Shown piece after piece: positions 25,845 through 33,714 of a stretch of 64,000 nucleotides of DNA; the first letter of the stretch is position 1; each line of letters starts with the position of its first letter. This DNA comes from Lachnospiraceae bacterium (GTDB taxonomy: Bacteria; Bacillota; Clostridia; Lachnospirales; Lachnospiraceae), in contig CAJTCV010000009.1 in the NCBI GenBank assembly GCA_910574805.1, positions 124,001-188,000 on the forward strand, read 5' to 3'. Both the position numbers and the translations under genes were made by a program. Below the pieces are notes generated by a model. It had not been told where the DNA came from, made no database searches, and saw nothing but the letters and a program-made list of their open reading frames with translations.

Positions 25845-26996
25845 TTACTTACTGAATGCCTTTACCTCTCCGCCCAGCACTTCCGAAAGCAGGGAGGAAT
25901 CATAATTCTTATATACATTATCGACCCTGTCCGGATCGATAGCCCCTGTAGTTCCATAGAAATCCGCCACGCTCTGCATACCGTCTCCCATAAAGTAATC
26001 ATCCGTACACAGGGTATCTTTCGTAAACAGCATACAGTGCTCCATCTCATATGCGACCTGTTCGTCCACCACTTCCTTGCCGTTCTCAGCGAAAAATTCA
26101 TTGATGGTCTGCGCTCTCAGTTCTTCATCCGCTGCAAACTGTTCGTTGACATCGTAGATGACGCTGAGGAAGATCTTGACCTCCTCTCTTCTCGTCTCCA
26201 GAATTTCCGGAGTGAAGATCACGCAGTCCTTGATCAGAATATCCGTCGCATCGCCTACGCTTGCTGCTATGATATACCCGCCGTCCTTGAGCATCTCATA
26301 CATATACGGCATCTTGGTGCCGATCATGTCCCCCTCACCGGACATAAAGGCCTGTGCTCCGGCTGCGTCCTCCATATTGACAAAGTTAATGTCATTCTCT
26401 GTCAGACCGAACTGAGAGATATATTTTGTAAAATAAAACTGATTGGCCTGACCCACCTGACAGATGAGCTCCTGTCCCTTCAGCAGTTCTGCCGAACCAT
26501 ACATATCCGGCTTTCCTTCGATATTTCCTTTCTCTGCTGCCAGAGGACTGTCTGCTCTGATCATCAGGCAGTCAGTCCCTGCCGTATCCACTTCTCCCAC
26601 CATCCGGACCAGTCCGTTGGACAGAGCATATACCGATGCCAGACCGCTGATCGCACCGTCCAGTTCTCCTGCGCCAATGGCCTCATTGATGGCTGCGCCG
26701 CCTACAAACATGGACATCTCCACATTGATGCCGGCCTGCTCAAACAGCCCCATCTTATCTGCATAATACAAAGTGATCCCCATCTGATGAGGCATGGTCG
26801 CTATCCTCAGAGGTTCATTGTCCAGATAGTCCGTTCCCGTACTTTCCTCTCCGCCTCCATCTGCAGCCGGAGCCGTATCCGTCGTGCCCGAAGTGCCCGG
26901 TGTCTCCGCCGGAGCCCCGCCTGTTTTGCCGCAGCCTGCCACCAGCATCGCCGCAAGTCCCATTGCCAGAGCTTTTCTCAAAATACTGTTTTTCAT
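25845..26996 (-). CDS. NMT1/THI5-like substrate-binding lipoprotein
   Basis: A 383-residue lipoprotein with signal sequence and lipobox LVAGC at residues 18-22, then an acidic Thr/Ala-rich linker. The mature part resembles NMT1/THI5-like and SsuA-like receptors: IATMPHQMGITLYYADKMGL, GINVEMSMFVGGAAINEAIG and ELDGAISGLASVYAL. It is the receptor for the importer encoded downstream. Relatives bind thiamine-precursor pyrimidines, sulfonates, riboflavin or aromatic acids, so a flat or aromatic ligand is likely. AGGAGG precedes the ATG. Confidence 0.9.
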   Translation of the reverse strand: MKNSILRKALAMGLAAMLVAGCGKTGGAPAETPGTSGTTDTAPAADGGGEESTGTDYLDNEPLRIATMPHQMGITLYYADKMGLFEQAGINVEMSMFVGGAAINEAIGAGELDGAISGLASVYALSNGLVRMVGEVDTAGTDCLMIRADSPLAAEKGNIEGKPDMYGSAELLKGQELICQVGQANQFYFTKYISQFGLTENDINFVNMEDAAGAQAFMSGEGDMIGTKMPYMYEMLKDGGYIIAASVGDATDILIKDCVIFTPEILETRREEVKIFLSVIYDVNEQFAADEELRAQTINEFFAENGKEVVDEQVAYEMEHCMLFTKDTLCTDDYFMGDGMQSVADFYGTTGAIDPDRVDNVYKNYDSSLLSEVLGGEVKAFSK

Positions 26997-27053
26997 AGTA
27001 ACCTCCTTCTTGCTTAAAATATCAGTTGTCTTTATACAAAAATCGTTTCCGAT

Positions 27054-27638
27054 TCAGTATCCATGTTCCTCTGTATGGACCCGTTTTAAAAACCAGGCCA
27101 TATTTTTCCCAAGTGTCTGCATGATAATGATCCCTTCCTGATCCTTTCGCACCTCTCCCTTCTCATCCCCCATCATAAAGCTCCAGTAGTTTGATCCTGC
27201 TACAAACATATTTTTATTCAGGAAAAAATGATTGATGGAATCCAGTGTTGCCACCGGTCCGCCCCTGCGGACCACTGCCACCGCTGCCCCCAGCTTGTGG
27301 GCAAACATGACCTTGTCCCTGCCTGCAGCGGAGGACACCCGCTCCAGCAGCGCTTTTAAAGCAGCCGGCATACCGGACTGATAAACCGGCGCCCCCAGAA
27401 GGATCCCGTCCGCCTCCTGCATGCGGTGATAGATCTCCGGAAATCCGTCGTCTGTGAACACACATTCCCTTGTCTCCCTGCATTTCCAGCAGCCGATGCA
27501 GCCTCGCATATGATTGGCTTTCAAATGGATCAACTCCGTATCGATGCCTTCCTTTTTCAGCTCTTCCAGCACGATGCCAAGAGCAATGGATGTATTTCCG
27601 TCTCTTCTCGGGCTGGAATTGATTGCCAGAACTTTCAT
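27054..27638 (-). CDS. Iron-sulfur flavoprotein (NADPH-dependent FMN reductase family)
   Basis: A 194-residue flavodoxin-fold protein. The FMN phosphate loop is INSSPRRDGNTSIAL. A compact cysteine motif C-x2-C-x2-C-x5-C (GCIGCWKCRETREC) matches the Isf type that binds a 4Fe-4S cluster. GAPVYQSGMPAALKALLERV lines the flavin site. It starts at 27638, where AAGGAGG lies about 6 bases upstream, and overlaps nothing. It is the second gene of the operon, behind a Gfo/Idh/MocA gene. A role in passing electrons to or from an aromatic or keto intermediate is likely but unproven. Confidence 0.87.
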   Translation of the reverse strand: MKVLAINSSPRRDGNTSIALGIVLEELKKEGIDTELIHLKANHMRGCIGCWKCRETRECVFTDDGFPEIYHRMQEADGILLGAPVYQSGMPAALKALLERVSSAAGRDKVMFAHKLGAAVAVVRRGGPVATLDSINHFFLNKNMFVAGSNYWSFMMGDEKGEVRKDQEGIIIMQTLGKNMAWFLKRVHTEEHGY

Positions 27639-27648
27639 ACATGCCTCC

Positions 27649-28800
27649 TTACCAGGGCTCAACCGCCACCCAGGCTCCCGTCCGGTCGCTCTCCAGACAG
27701 GCTTCGATCAGTTTCATAATGTAGGCCGCATCCGCAAAGGTGGCATATTCTTTATGCGCTTCTTCCTGCGTTCCTTCCCGAATCGTACGATAAAAATGTT
27801 CCACTCCGTTTTTCATGGCTTCGGACCATGCCACCGGATGTCCGTTCGGCAGAGACGCATATCCTCTGGCATGCCCCGTCATATACTGCTCTCCCACATA
27901 GATCTCTTCATTTCCGGTATCCCGGTTGCCGATCTGCAGTCTGTCCGGACGCTCCTGCTCCCATGTAAGCGCCGCCTGGCTCCCTCCTATCATAACACGC
28001 AGCGCATTTTTCTTTCCTGCCATTATCTGGGAGATGTGCAGGATGGCCTGTGCTCCGTTCTCCAGTTCCGCCATAATAAATGCGGCGTCTTCGTTGGCGA
28101 CCTGAATCTCTCCTGTTATTTTTCCCCTGTCAACCGAAAAAGTACTGTCCTTTTCCACTTTTTTGCGGACCGGGTGTGCCGTGATCATCTTACAGTTCAG
28201 ACGGCAGATTCTGCTCCCGCAGATATACTGCACTGCATCCATACAATGAGAACCGATATCCGCCACCGCCCGGGACGGCCCGCCCATGGACGGTTCCAGT
28301 CTCCAGTCATAGTCCGTGTCAAACAGCATCCAGTCCTGAAGGTATTCCCCCTGGACCGTCAGTACCCGGCCGATGCTCCCATTTGCTACCCGCTCCTGCA
28401 TCTCCTGTACCATGGCGCTGTTCCGGAAGATAAAGTTCGTCCCTGTGGCAAGGTGATTCTTTTTCGCCAGCCTGGTCAGTTCCCGGGCAGATTCCGAATC
28501 CATTGTCAGCGGCTTCTCCGAATATACATGGAGCCCGTTCTCCAGCGCCTTCTTGTTGATCTCATAGTGCGAGACCGTCGGCGTACAGTTGTGGATCACA
28601 TCCACCGGGATCTGCCCGAGCATCTCTTCCAGGCTGGTAAAATAATGGGGTACATCCAGTTCTCTGGCCAGCATGGAGATCTGTTCCCTTCTCCTGCCGA
28701 TCACTGCTGTCACCTCCGCTCCCGGGATTCTTCGGATTGCTTCCACATGCTGCTTTCCTATAAAGCCCAGTCCAATGACCGCCGCCCGTATTTTTTTCAT
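27649..28800 (-). CDS. Gfo/Idh/MocA-family oxidoreductase
   Basis: A 383-residue NAD(P)-dependent dehydrogenase, first gene of the operon. It has the loop AVIGLGFIGKQHVEAI at the N-terminus, YSEKPLTMD as active-site motif (Lys after Glu), and DIGSHCMDAV in the C-terminal domain. It is a second family member in the operon, only distantly like the one at 19.3 kb, so two different oxidations or an oxidation and a reduction are expected, for instance 3-oxidation of the glycoside and re-reduction of the released 3-keto sugar. GAGG precedes the ATG. Expression should start at the TTGACA/TATGTT promoter 55-83 bases upstream. Confidence 0.9.
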   Translation of the reverse strand: MKKIRAAVIGLGFIGKQHVEAIRRIPGAEVTAVIGRRREQISMLARELDVPHYFTSLEEMLGQIPVDVIHNCTPTVSHYEINKKALENGLHVYSEKPLTMDSESARELTRLAKKNHLATGTNFIFRNSAMVQEMQERVANGSIGRVLTVQGEYLQDWMLFDTDYDWRLEPSMGGPSRAVADIGSHCMDAVQYICGSRICRLNCKMITAHPVRKKVEKDSTFSVDRGKITGEIQVANEDAAFIMAELENGAQAILHISQIMAGKKNALRVMIGGSQAALTWEQERPDRLQIGNRDTGNEEIYVGEQYMTGHARGYASLPNGHPVAWSEAMKNGVEHFYRTIREGTQEEAHKEYATFADAAYIMKLIEACLESDRTGAWVAVEPW

Positions 28801-28837
28801 TTTTACACCTCATTTTTTACTGTAAATATTTTGTTTT

Positions 28838-28883
28838 TTACATTTTGTATATGTAACATATCATATCGTTTCTGAATTGTCAA
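28838..28883 (-). promoter_or_regulatory. Promoter and palindrome of the glycoside-type operon
   Basis: Read on the minus strand: TTGACA (28878-28883), 17 bases, TATGTT (28855-28860). Immediately downstream lies TTACAT-N7-ATGTAA (28838-28856), a palindrome overlapping the -10 and start site. A second symmetric site, ATGTAA-N5-TTACAT, is at 28985-29001 near the regulator promoter. Both are candidate sites of the divergent LacI protein. Confidence 0.7.
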
Positions 28884-29016
28884 TTATTTTTTGTATATTT
28901 TCTATTTTATTTCTTCCAAAACGATCATTTTTTATATATTTTGACCGTTCCTCTCATGCATCAACGTTTTTTGCAATGTAAAAAATGTAATTTTTTTACA
29001 TTAACCAAACAATTCC

Positions 29017-29045
29017 TTTACATGAAATATTTTTTCATTTATAAT
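29017..29045 (+). promoter_or_regulatory. Promoter of divergent LacI-type regulator gene
   Basis: TTTACA (29017-29022), 17 bases, TATAAT (29040-29045), then the ribosome binding site GAGGA before the ATG at 29085. The palindrome at 28985-29001 lies just upstream of the -35. Confidence 0.75.
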
Positions 29046-29084
29046 AGCATTGTTACAGAGAAATCTTACGGTAGAGGATCCAGA

Positions 29085-30101
29085 ATGAAATCACAAAAAA
29101 CTACGCTGCAGCAGATCGCGGATGCTGCAAACGTATCCATAGCAACCGTTTCCAGAGTGCTGAACAACAAAGACAAGGTAAACCCCCGGACAAGAGACCG
29201 CATATTAAGAACCATGGAAGAGCTGAATTTTCAGCCCCGGTCCTCATCCATGGTTTCCGATACCACCAGCCGGATTATCCTTCTGTGTGTTCCGGAATTC
29301 AACAATCCTTTTAATGCCCCCGTCATCGAAGGGATCCAAAGTTCCGCCCGCACCCACGGATATGATGTGCTGATCCTGCAGTCAAGAGATTATTATACAG
29401 ACACCAGCGACTATACGAATATCCTCCGGTCGGCTCCCATAGCCGGTATCATTATCCTGGCCAGTGTGCCCAATGCAGAGCTTCTGAGCAACCTGCTCCC
29501 CCGTTTTCCGGTCGTCATGTGTTCGGAACATGTGGAAGGAAACTGCACGCCTTTTGTCAGCATAGATAACCGGGCAGCCGCCAGAAAAGCAGTCAACTAT
29601 CTGATCTCCATCGGGTGCCGCAGGATCGGACTGGTCAATTCCAATCTCTCTTTTCACTATGCCCGGGAAAGAGAGCAGGGGTATCTGGAAGCTCTGGAAG
29701 CATCAAATCTGACTGTCAATCCATCCTGGATCGCTCACATCTCCACCGTGGACTACAGCCTTGCAATCTCCAATGCACTGTACATCCTCGGACAGCCCAA
29801 CCGACCGGATGCCATATTCGCCGTCTCGGACCTGTACGCCATCAGTGTGATCAAGGCCGCATCCAAACTGGGGATTCGGGTTCCCGAGGATCTGTCTGTC
29901 ATCGGCTTTGACAATATTGATCTTGCAACCATGGCCACCCCCGCCATCACCACCATCGATCAGCCTGCTTTTCAGATCGGTTTTCAATCCTGTGAGCTGC
30001 TTATGGAAAAGATCGAGAATCCTGCCATCGAAGAAAAGCATATTCTGCTGGAAACCGAACTGGTGGTAAGAGAATCAACGGCTCTGCCTGTGCATATCTG
30101 A
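29085..30101 (+). CDS. LacI-family transcriptional regulator
   Basis: A 338-residue regulator. The helix-turn-helix TTLQQIADAANVSIATVSRV and hinge precede a periplasmic-binding-protein-like domain (IILLCVPEFNNPFNAPVIEG, later VIGFDNIDLATMATPAITTI). The start at 29085 follows AGAGGA; the frame is open further upstream but crosses the promoter. It is divergent from the Gfo/Idh/MocA-ABC importer operon, with TTACAT/ATGTAA palindromes in between, so it most likely represses that operon and responds to the imported compound or a keto intermediate. Confidence 0.94.
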   Translation: MKSQKTTLQQIADAANVSIATVSRVLNNKDKVNPRTRDRILRTMEELNFQPRSSSMVSDTTSRIILLCVPEFNNPFNAPVIEGIQSSARTHGYDVLILQSRDYYTDTSDYTNILRSAPIAGIIILASVPNAELLSNLLPRFPVVMCSEHVEGNCTPFVSIDNRAAARKAVNYLISIGCRRIGLVNSNLSFHYAREREQGYLEALEASNLTVNPSWIAHISTVDYSLAISNALYILGQPNRPDAIFAVSDLYAISVIKAASKLGIRVPEDLSVIGFDNIDLATMATPAITTIDQPAFQIGFQSCELLMEKIENPAIEEKHILLETELVVRESTALPVHI

Positions 30102-30144
30102 GTCGGACAAAGAACGCCATATTCCCCAACTGTATATAAAATCA

Positions 30145-30198
30145 TTGACAGCTTCTCAAAAAGCATATATAGTCTAAATATATCATTTGTATGATACA
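30145..30198 (+). promoter_or_regulatory. Promoter with TGTATGATACA operator
   Basis: TTGACA (30145-30150), 17 bases, TATAGT (30168-30173), and the palindrome TGTATGATACA at 30188-30198, just past the expected start site. The 15 bases TTGTATGATACATTT are identical to those at the importer promoter at 37.37 kb. Confidence 0.8.
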
Positions 30199-30241
30199 TT
30201 TTATGCAGTATTCATTATCATGTACAGGAAAGGGGAGTATT

Positions 30242-31246
30242 ATGTTATCAAAGAATGTTGTTTTCAAAGGACCCATGCAGCCTGAGACAGAACTTCGGGA
30301 GCTTCCTCCCCCGGGACCGGATGAACTGCAGTGCAGAGCCGTCCGCTCCCTGGTCAGCGCCGGAACGGAGATCCGCTGTCTGAAAGGCATATTTGAACCT
30401 GGAACCAACTGGGAATCCTGGGTCCGTTATCCCTTCTATCCCGGCTACAGTATGGCGGCCGTTGTCATGGCTGCAGGAAAACAGACAGCTGGCTTCCAGC
30501 CAGGCGATCGTATATTCGCCCATGCACCACATTGTCAGTTTTTTAACATTTCAGCATCCCTGGCGAATCCTGTTCCGGATGAAATCACTGATCAGGAAGC
30601 TGTCTGGACCACCATGGGCCGCATCACGCAGAACGGCGTCCGCAGAGCTCAGGTTCAGCTGGGGGATCATGTAATCGTCATCGGAACTGGGATCGTAGGT
30701 CTTCTGACCATGCAGTTCGCCAGGATTGCCGGCGCCGCCCGGATCACTGTCATCGATACGAACGAAAAGGGCCTGGCACTTGCACAGACCTTCGGCGCAG
30801 ATCACATTATAACAGGTTATGCCGGGCAGGCCGGAAAAGAAGTGGAAAGGCTTACCGGAGGGAGGATGGCCGACATTGTCTTTGACGCCACCGGAAATCC
30901 AAAGGTTCTGGCAGATGCCTGCATTCTGGCGCGGAAGAACGGAAAGATCCTGATTATCGGAGACACTACCGAACCTCATAAGCAGACTCTCGGACCGGGA
31001 GTCGTGAGCAATTACCTTACCATTATGGGAGCGCATGCCCGAATGCTGGCCGATCATGACAATCCGTTTTATCCCTATACCTGGCAGCGGGTCCATGAGA
31101 TTTTTTATGATTATCTGATGCAGGGACGCATCCGGGTGTCCGGATTGTCAACGATGGAAATCGCCCCGGACGATCTGCCCGGATTATACAGAAAGCTGGC
31201 GGAAGACACCACACTGGCAACCGGTATTCAGGTTATCTGGAATTGA
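30242..31246 (+). CDS. Medium-chain dehydrogenase lacking zinc ligands
   Basis: A 334-residue MDR-superfamily dehydrogenase. The nucleotide fold has VIGTGIVGLLTMQFARIAGA and VFDATGN. The usual catalytic-zinc Cys is replaced in SLVSAGTEIRCL and the GHE motif reads YPGYSMA; the four-cysteine lobe is absent. It is thus likely zinc-independent or uses another mechanism, as in some threonine-dehydrogenase-like and BchC-like proteins. The start at 30242 follows AAAGGGGAG; upstream codons overlap the promoter. Its promoter has the same operator as the importer operon on the opposite strand, so it probably belongs to the GntR regulon of region D although it sits beside the LacI gene of region C. Confidence 0.85.
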   Translation: MLSKNVVFKGPMQPETELRELPPPGPDELQCRAVRSLVSAGTEIRCLKGIFEPGTNWESWVRYPFYPGYSMAAVVMAAGKQTAGFQPGDRIFAHAPHCQFFNISASLANPVPDEITDQEAVWTTMGRITQNGVRRAQVQLGDHVIVIGTGIVGLLTMQFARIAGAARITVIDTNEKGLALAQTFGADHIITGYAGQAGKEVERLTGGRMADIVFDATGNPKVLADACILARKNGKILIIGDTTEPHKQTLGPGVVSNYLTIMGAHARMLADHDNPFYPYTWQRVHEIFYDYLMQGRIRVSGLSTMEIAPDDLPGLYRKLAEDTTLATGIQVIWN

Positions 31247-31375
31247 TCTTCCCGGAAACCGACGCCGGACAGCCCCCTGCCTTTGTCATCCCTCCTCCGA
31301 TTACAAATATTGCATTTTACTGCAAACAATGCTACAATAGGACAAGAAAACAGAACCAAAGGAGAAGGAAATACA

Positions 31376-31816
31376 ATGTCAATGATGTGGTACGTGTTAA
31401 TAGCCATTCTTATCCTCCTTGTCATCGCTGTGATACTCCTGATCTACTTCGGCAACAAGATGCAGAAAAAGCAGGCCGAGAATCAGGCGCAGATCGATGC
31501 CATGGCACAGACTGTCAGCATGCTGATCATCGATAAGAAGAGGCTTCGAGTGAAAGATTCGGGACTTCCCGCCATGGTCATCGACCAGGTGCCCAAATAC
31601 CTCCGCCGGTCCAAAATGCCCATCGTAAAAGCCAAAGTAGGACCCAAAGTCATGAACCTGATCGCAGATGAGAAGATCTTCGAACTGCTTCCGGTGAAGA
31701 AGGAAGTCAAAGTGGTGGTAAGCGGTATCTACATCACCGGTATCAAAGGAGCCAGGGGCGGCATCGAGAAGCCGCAGCCAAAGAAGGGATTTTTCAAAAG
31801 ACTGTTTCATAAGTAA
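31376..31816 (+). CDS. Small membrane-anchored protein of unknown function
   Basis: A 146-residue protein with one N-terminal transmembrane helix (about residues 5-24, MWYVLIAILILLVIAVILLI), a charged linker, then a basic soluble part containing LIIDKKRLRVKDSGLPAMV and VKVVVSGIYITGIKGAR and a very basic C-terminus. AAAGGAGAAGG precedes the ATG at 31376. It is followed by a bidirectional terminator. I do not recognise a characterised family. The topology suggests anchorage in the membrane with the body in the cytoplasm. No functional link to its neighbours is evident. Confidence 0.75.
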   Translation: MSMMWYVLIAILILLVIAVILLIYFGNKMQKKQAENQAQIDAMAQTVSMLIIDKKRLRVKDSGLPAMVIDQVPKYLRRSKMPIVKAKVGPKVMNLIADEKIFELLPVKKEVKVVVSGIYITGIKGARGGIEKPQPKKGFFKRLFHK

Positions 31817-31826
31817 AAGATCACAT

Positions 31827-31865
31827 AAAAAAACGCAGGACCCCGTCAGCAGCCTGCGTTTTTTA
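31827..31865. terminator. Bidirectional terminator between convergent genes
   Basis: AAAAAACGCAGG pairs with CCTGCGTTTTTT around a 13-base loop. It ends the plus-strand membrane protein gene and the minus-strand deoC-like operon. Confidence 0.9.
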
Positions 31866-31879
31866 TGTAAATCTTCCGC

Positions 31880-32611
31880 CTACATGTTTCTGGCTTCTTC
31901 CGGCGTACACTCGAGAACCACCGGTGTGGAACGGTAGCCGATTCCCATGCGGTCGATTCCCATGTCGATCAGTTTCAGGAAATGCTCGCGGGTACGGATT
32001 GCTCCGGACCCCTTGATCTTACACCGGTCCCCCGCCACATCCATGAGTGTCTGGATCACCTCTACAGTTGCCCCATCGCTGCGTCCTCCGGTAAAAAATC
32101 CGGTGGATGTCTTCAGGAAATCTGCCCCGGCTTCCATGATAACCTCTGCGGCCTTCCTTACCTCATCCAGAGTCAGCGCATCCGTCTCAAAGATCACTTT
32201 GACCGCGGTCCCGTATTTATGGCATACGTCGCACACTGCCTTGATGTCCTTTCCGACTTCCTCCCACATACCGCTGCGGATCCAGCCGTAATTGGCCACG
32301 ATATCAAGCTCATAGATATCTCCGCGCCTGCAGTAACACTCTGCCTGCAGCACTTTGGATTCGGTTGTGGAAAGTCCAAAGGGAAAATCACATACAACAC
32401 AGATTTTCGTGTCTGTTCCCCTGCACATTTCAGCCGCGATATCCAGGGACGCCGGATTGATGCATACAGTCGCACATCCAAAATCGATTCCTTCCTGAAT
32501 ATATTTCCGGATCTCCTCCTGTGTAAACTCCGGTTTCAATACGGACTGGTCGATGTAAGCTGCCAGCTCCTTTACACTCATCTCACTTGCCTTCTTGTCA
32601 AGATGCTTCAT
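31880..32611 (-). CDS. deoC: DeoC-like class I aldolase
   Basis: A 243-residue TIM-barrel aldolase of the deoxyribose-phosphate aldolase family. Landmarks are AAYIDQSVLKPEFT (usually DHTLLKPDAT), VCINPASL with the Cys of the family, LDIVANYG with the conserved Asp, the Schiff-base Lys in DFLKTSTGFF and the second Lys in IKGSGAIRT. Some of these differ from standard DeoC (Gln-Ser for His-Thr near the N-terminus, Gly for Ala after the second Lys), so the substrate may be a different deoxy-sugar phosphate. AGGAGG sets the start at 32611. It ends the operon of an importer and a PfkB kinase, an arrangement that fits uptake, phosphorylation and aldol cleavage. Confidence 0.85.
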   Translation of the reverse strand: MKHLDKKASEMSVKELAAYIDQSVLKPEFTQEEIRKYIQEGIDFGCATVCINPASLDIAAEMCRGTDTKICVVCDFPFGLSTTESKVLQAECYCRRGDIYELDIVANYGWIRSGMWEEVGKDIKAVCDVCHKYGTAVKVIFETDALTLDEVRKAAEVIMEAGADFLKTSTGFFTGGRSDGATVEVIQTLMDVAGDRCKIKGSGAIRTREHFLKLIDMGIDRMGIGYRSTPVVLECTPEEARNM

Positions 32612-32630
32612 TGGTTGTTCCTCCTGATTT

Positions 32631-32730
32631 AAGTTCCGCTTCTGCCCCTCAGCTGCCCGACGTCTGGAAGGTTTTCCGGACTCTTTGTGTCCCGAAAACC
32701 TTCCGGGCTGCTGATGGGCATCCGCTGTTT
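32631..32730 (-). repeat. Intercistronic repeat element with perfect hairpin
   Basis: On the minus strand it runs from just after the kinase stop (AACAGCGGA) to AGCGGAACTT next to the ribosome binding site of the aldolase gene. Inside, GGAAGGTTTTC pairs perfectly with GAAAACCTTCC. Much of it, for example CAGACG(T/C)CGGGC and the CCGGAA segment, recurs in the element at 39.54-39.62 kb. Confidence 0.75.
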
Positions 32731-33699
32731 TTATATATCTCGTATGGGATTTTCCCTCATACACTTTTCAATCTCGGCGGCGGACGGGGCTCCGGCAGCC
32801 CCGCCTCTGCAGGTGGTCGTCAGGGCGCCCGCCGCGTTTGCAAAGCGAAGCATGGAGATCATCCTTTCTTCCGGAACCGTTTCCATATCCCCCGCACTGC
32901 GCAGAAGATACAGGAAAGCTGCAAAGAAACAGTCTCCCGCCCCGGTAGTATCCACCGCCTCCACCAGATAGGAAGGGACCATTCCTTTCCCTCCGCGATA
33001 GCTGTAATAACATCCTCTTTCGCCGCAGGAGATCAGAACAAACCTGCAGCCCAGTGCGCGGATCTTTTCCGCTGCCGCCTCCAGTGTCTTTTCGCCGGAC
33101 ACCAGCAGCGCCTCTTCATCGGACGACTTGTACAGTGTTACAAAGGGCAGCGCCGCATTCATTACTTTGATCATCTCCTGAGCACTCTTCCAGAGGCGCT
33201 CGCGGTAATTCACATCCACCGTGACGACCCGGTCTCTCTTCCTGGCTTCCTTCAGCACTTCAAATGTGGCGCTCCGAATCGGCTCATCGGTCATACTCAT
33301 GCCGGAAAAATGAATAAACCGTGCATCCATCATTTTTTCCATGGGCACTTCCTCCGGCTTCAGAAAGATATCCGCACCATATCTTCTGGAAAAGCTGAAA
33401 CTGCGTTCTCCATTTTCTCCCAGTGTCACAAAAGACTGCGTGGTAAAATGCTCCGGGTCCTTCACATAACCGGACCGGTCAATGGACAGACGCTCCATCT
33501 CCCGCCAGATCAGATCCCCCATGCAGTCGTCCCCCACTTTTCCTGCAAACATCGTATGCATTCCGAGCCTGGATGCCGCCACCAGCAGATTGCATACCGT
33601 GCCGCCCACATTGCACTGATATACCGGCTGTTCCCGGCTGGACCCGGCGGCAGGGATAAAATCAATCAGTGCATCTCCAATGGCACATAAATCATACAT
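32731..33699 (-). CDS. PfkB-family sugar kinase
   Basis: A 322-residue PfkB/ribokinase-family kinase. The sugar-side GGTVCNLLVAASRLG lies near residue 32, and the catalytic signature is DTTGAGDCFFAAFLYLL. AAGGAG precedes the ATG. It is encoded between the ATPase of a ribose-type importer (15 bases) and the DeoC-like aldolase, so it probably phosphorylates the imported sugar. Ribokinase, fructokinase and deoxygluconokinase cannot be separated from the sequence alone. Confidence 0.9.
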   Translation of the reverse strand: MYDLCAIGDALIDFIPAAGSSREQPVYQCNVGGTVCNLLVAASRLGMHTMFAGKVGDDCMGDLIWREMERLSIDRSGYVKDPEHFTTQSFVTLGENGERSFSFSRRYGADIFLKPEEVPMEKMMDARFIHFSGMSMTDEPIRSATFEVLKEARKRDRVVTVDVNYRERLWKSAQEMIKVMNAALPFVTLYKSSDEEALLVSGEKTLEAAAEKIRALGCRFVLISCGERGCYYSYRGGKGMVPSYLVEAVDTTGAGDCFFAAFLYLLRSAGDMETVPEERMISMLRFANAAGALTTTCRGGAAGAPSAAEIEKCMRENPIRDI

Positions 33700-33714
33700 C
33701 TCTGACTTCTCTCC

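Noticed and set aside
18358-28800. myo-Inositol catabolic operon
   Set aside because: Gfo/Idh/MocA and isomerase-like genes occur in iol operons, but iolB, iolC, iolD and iolE-type sets are missing and a DUF6379 domain and a taurine-type importer are present instead.
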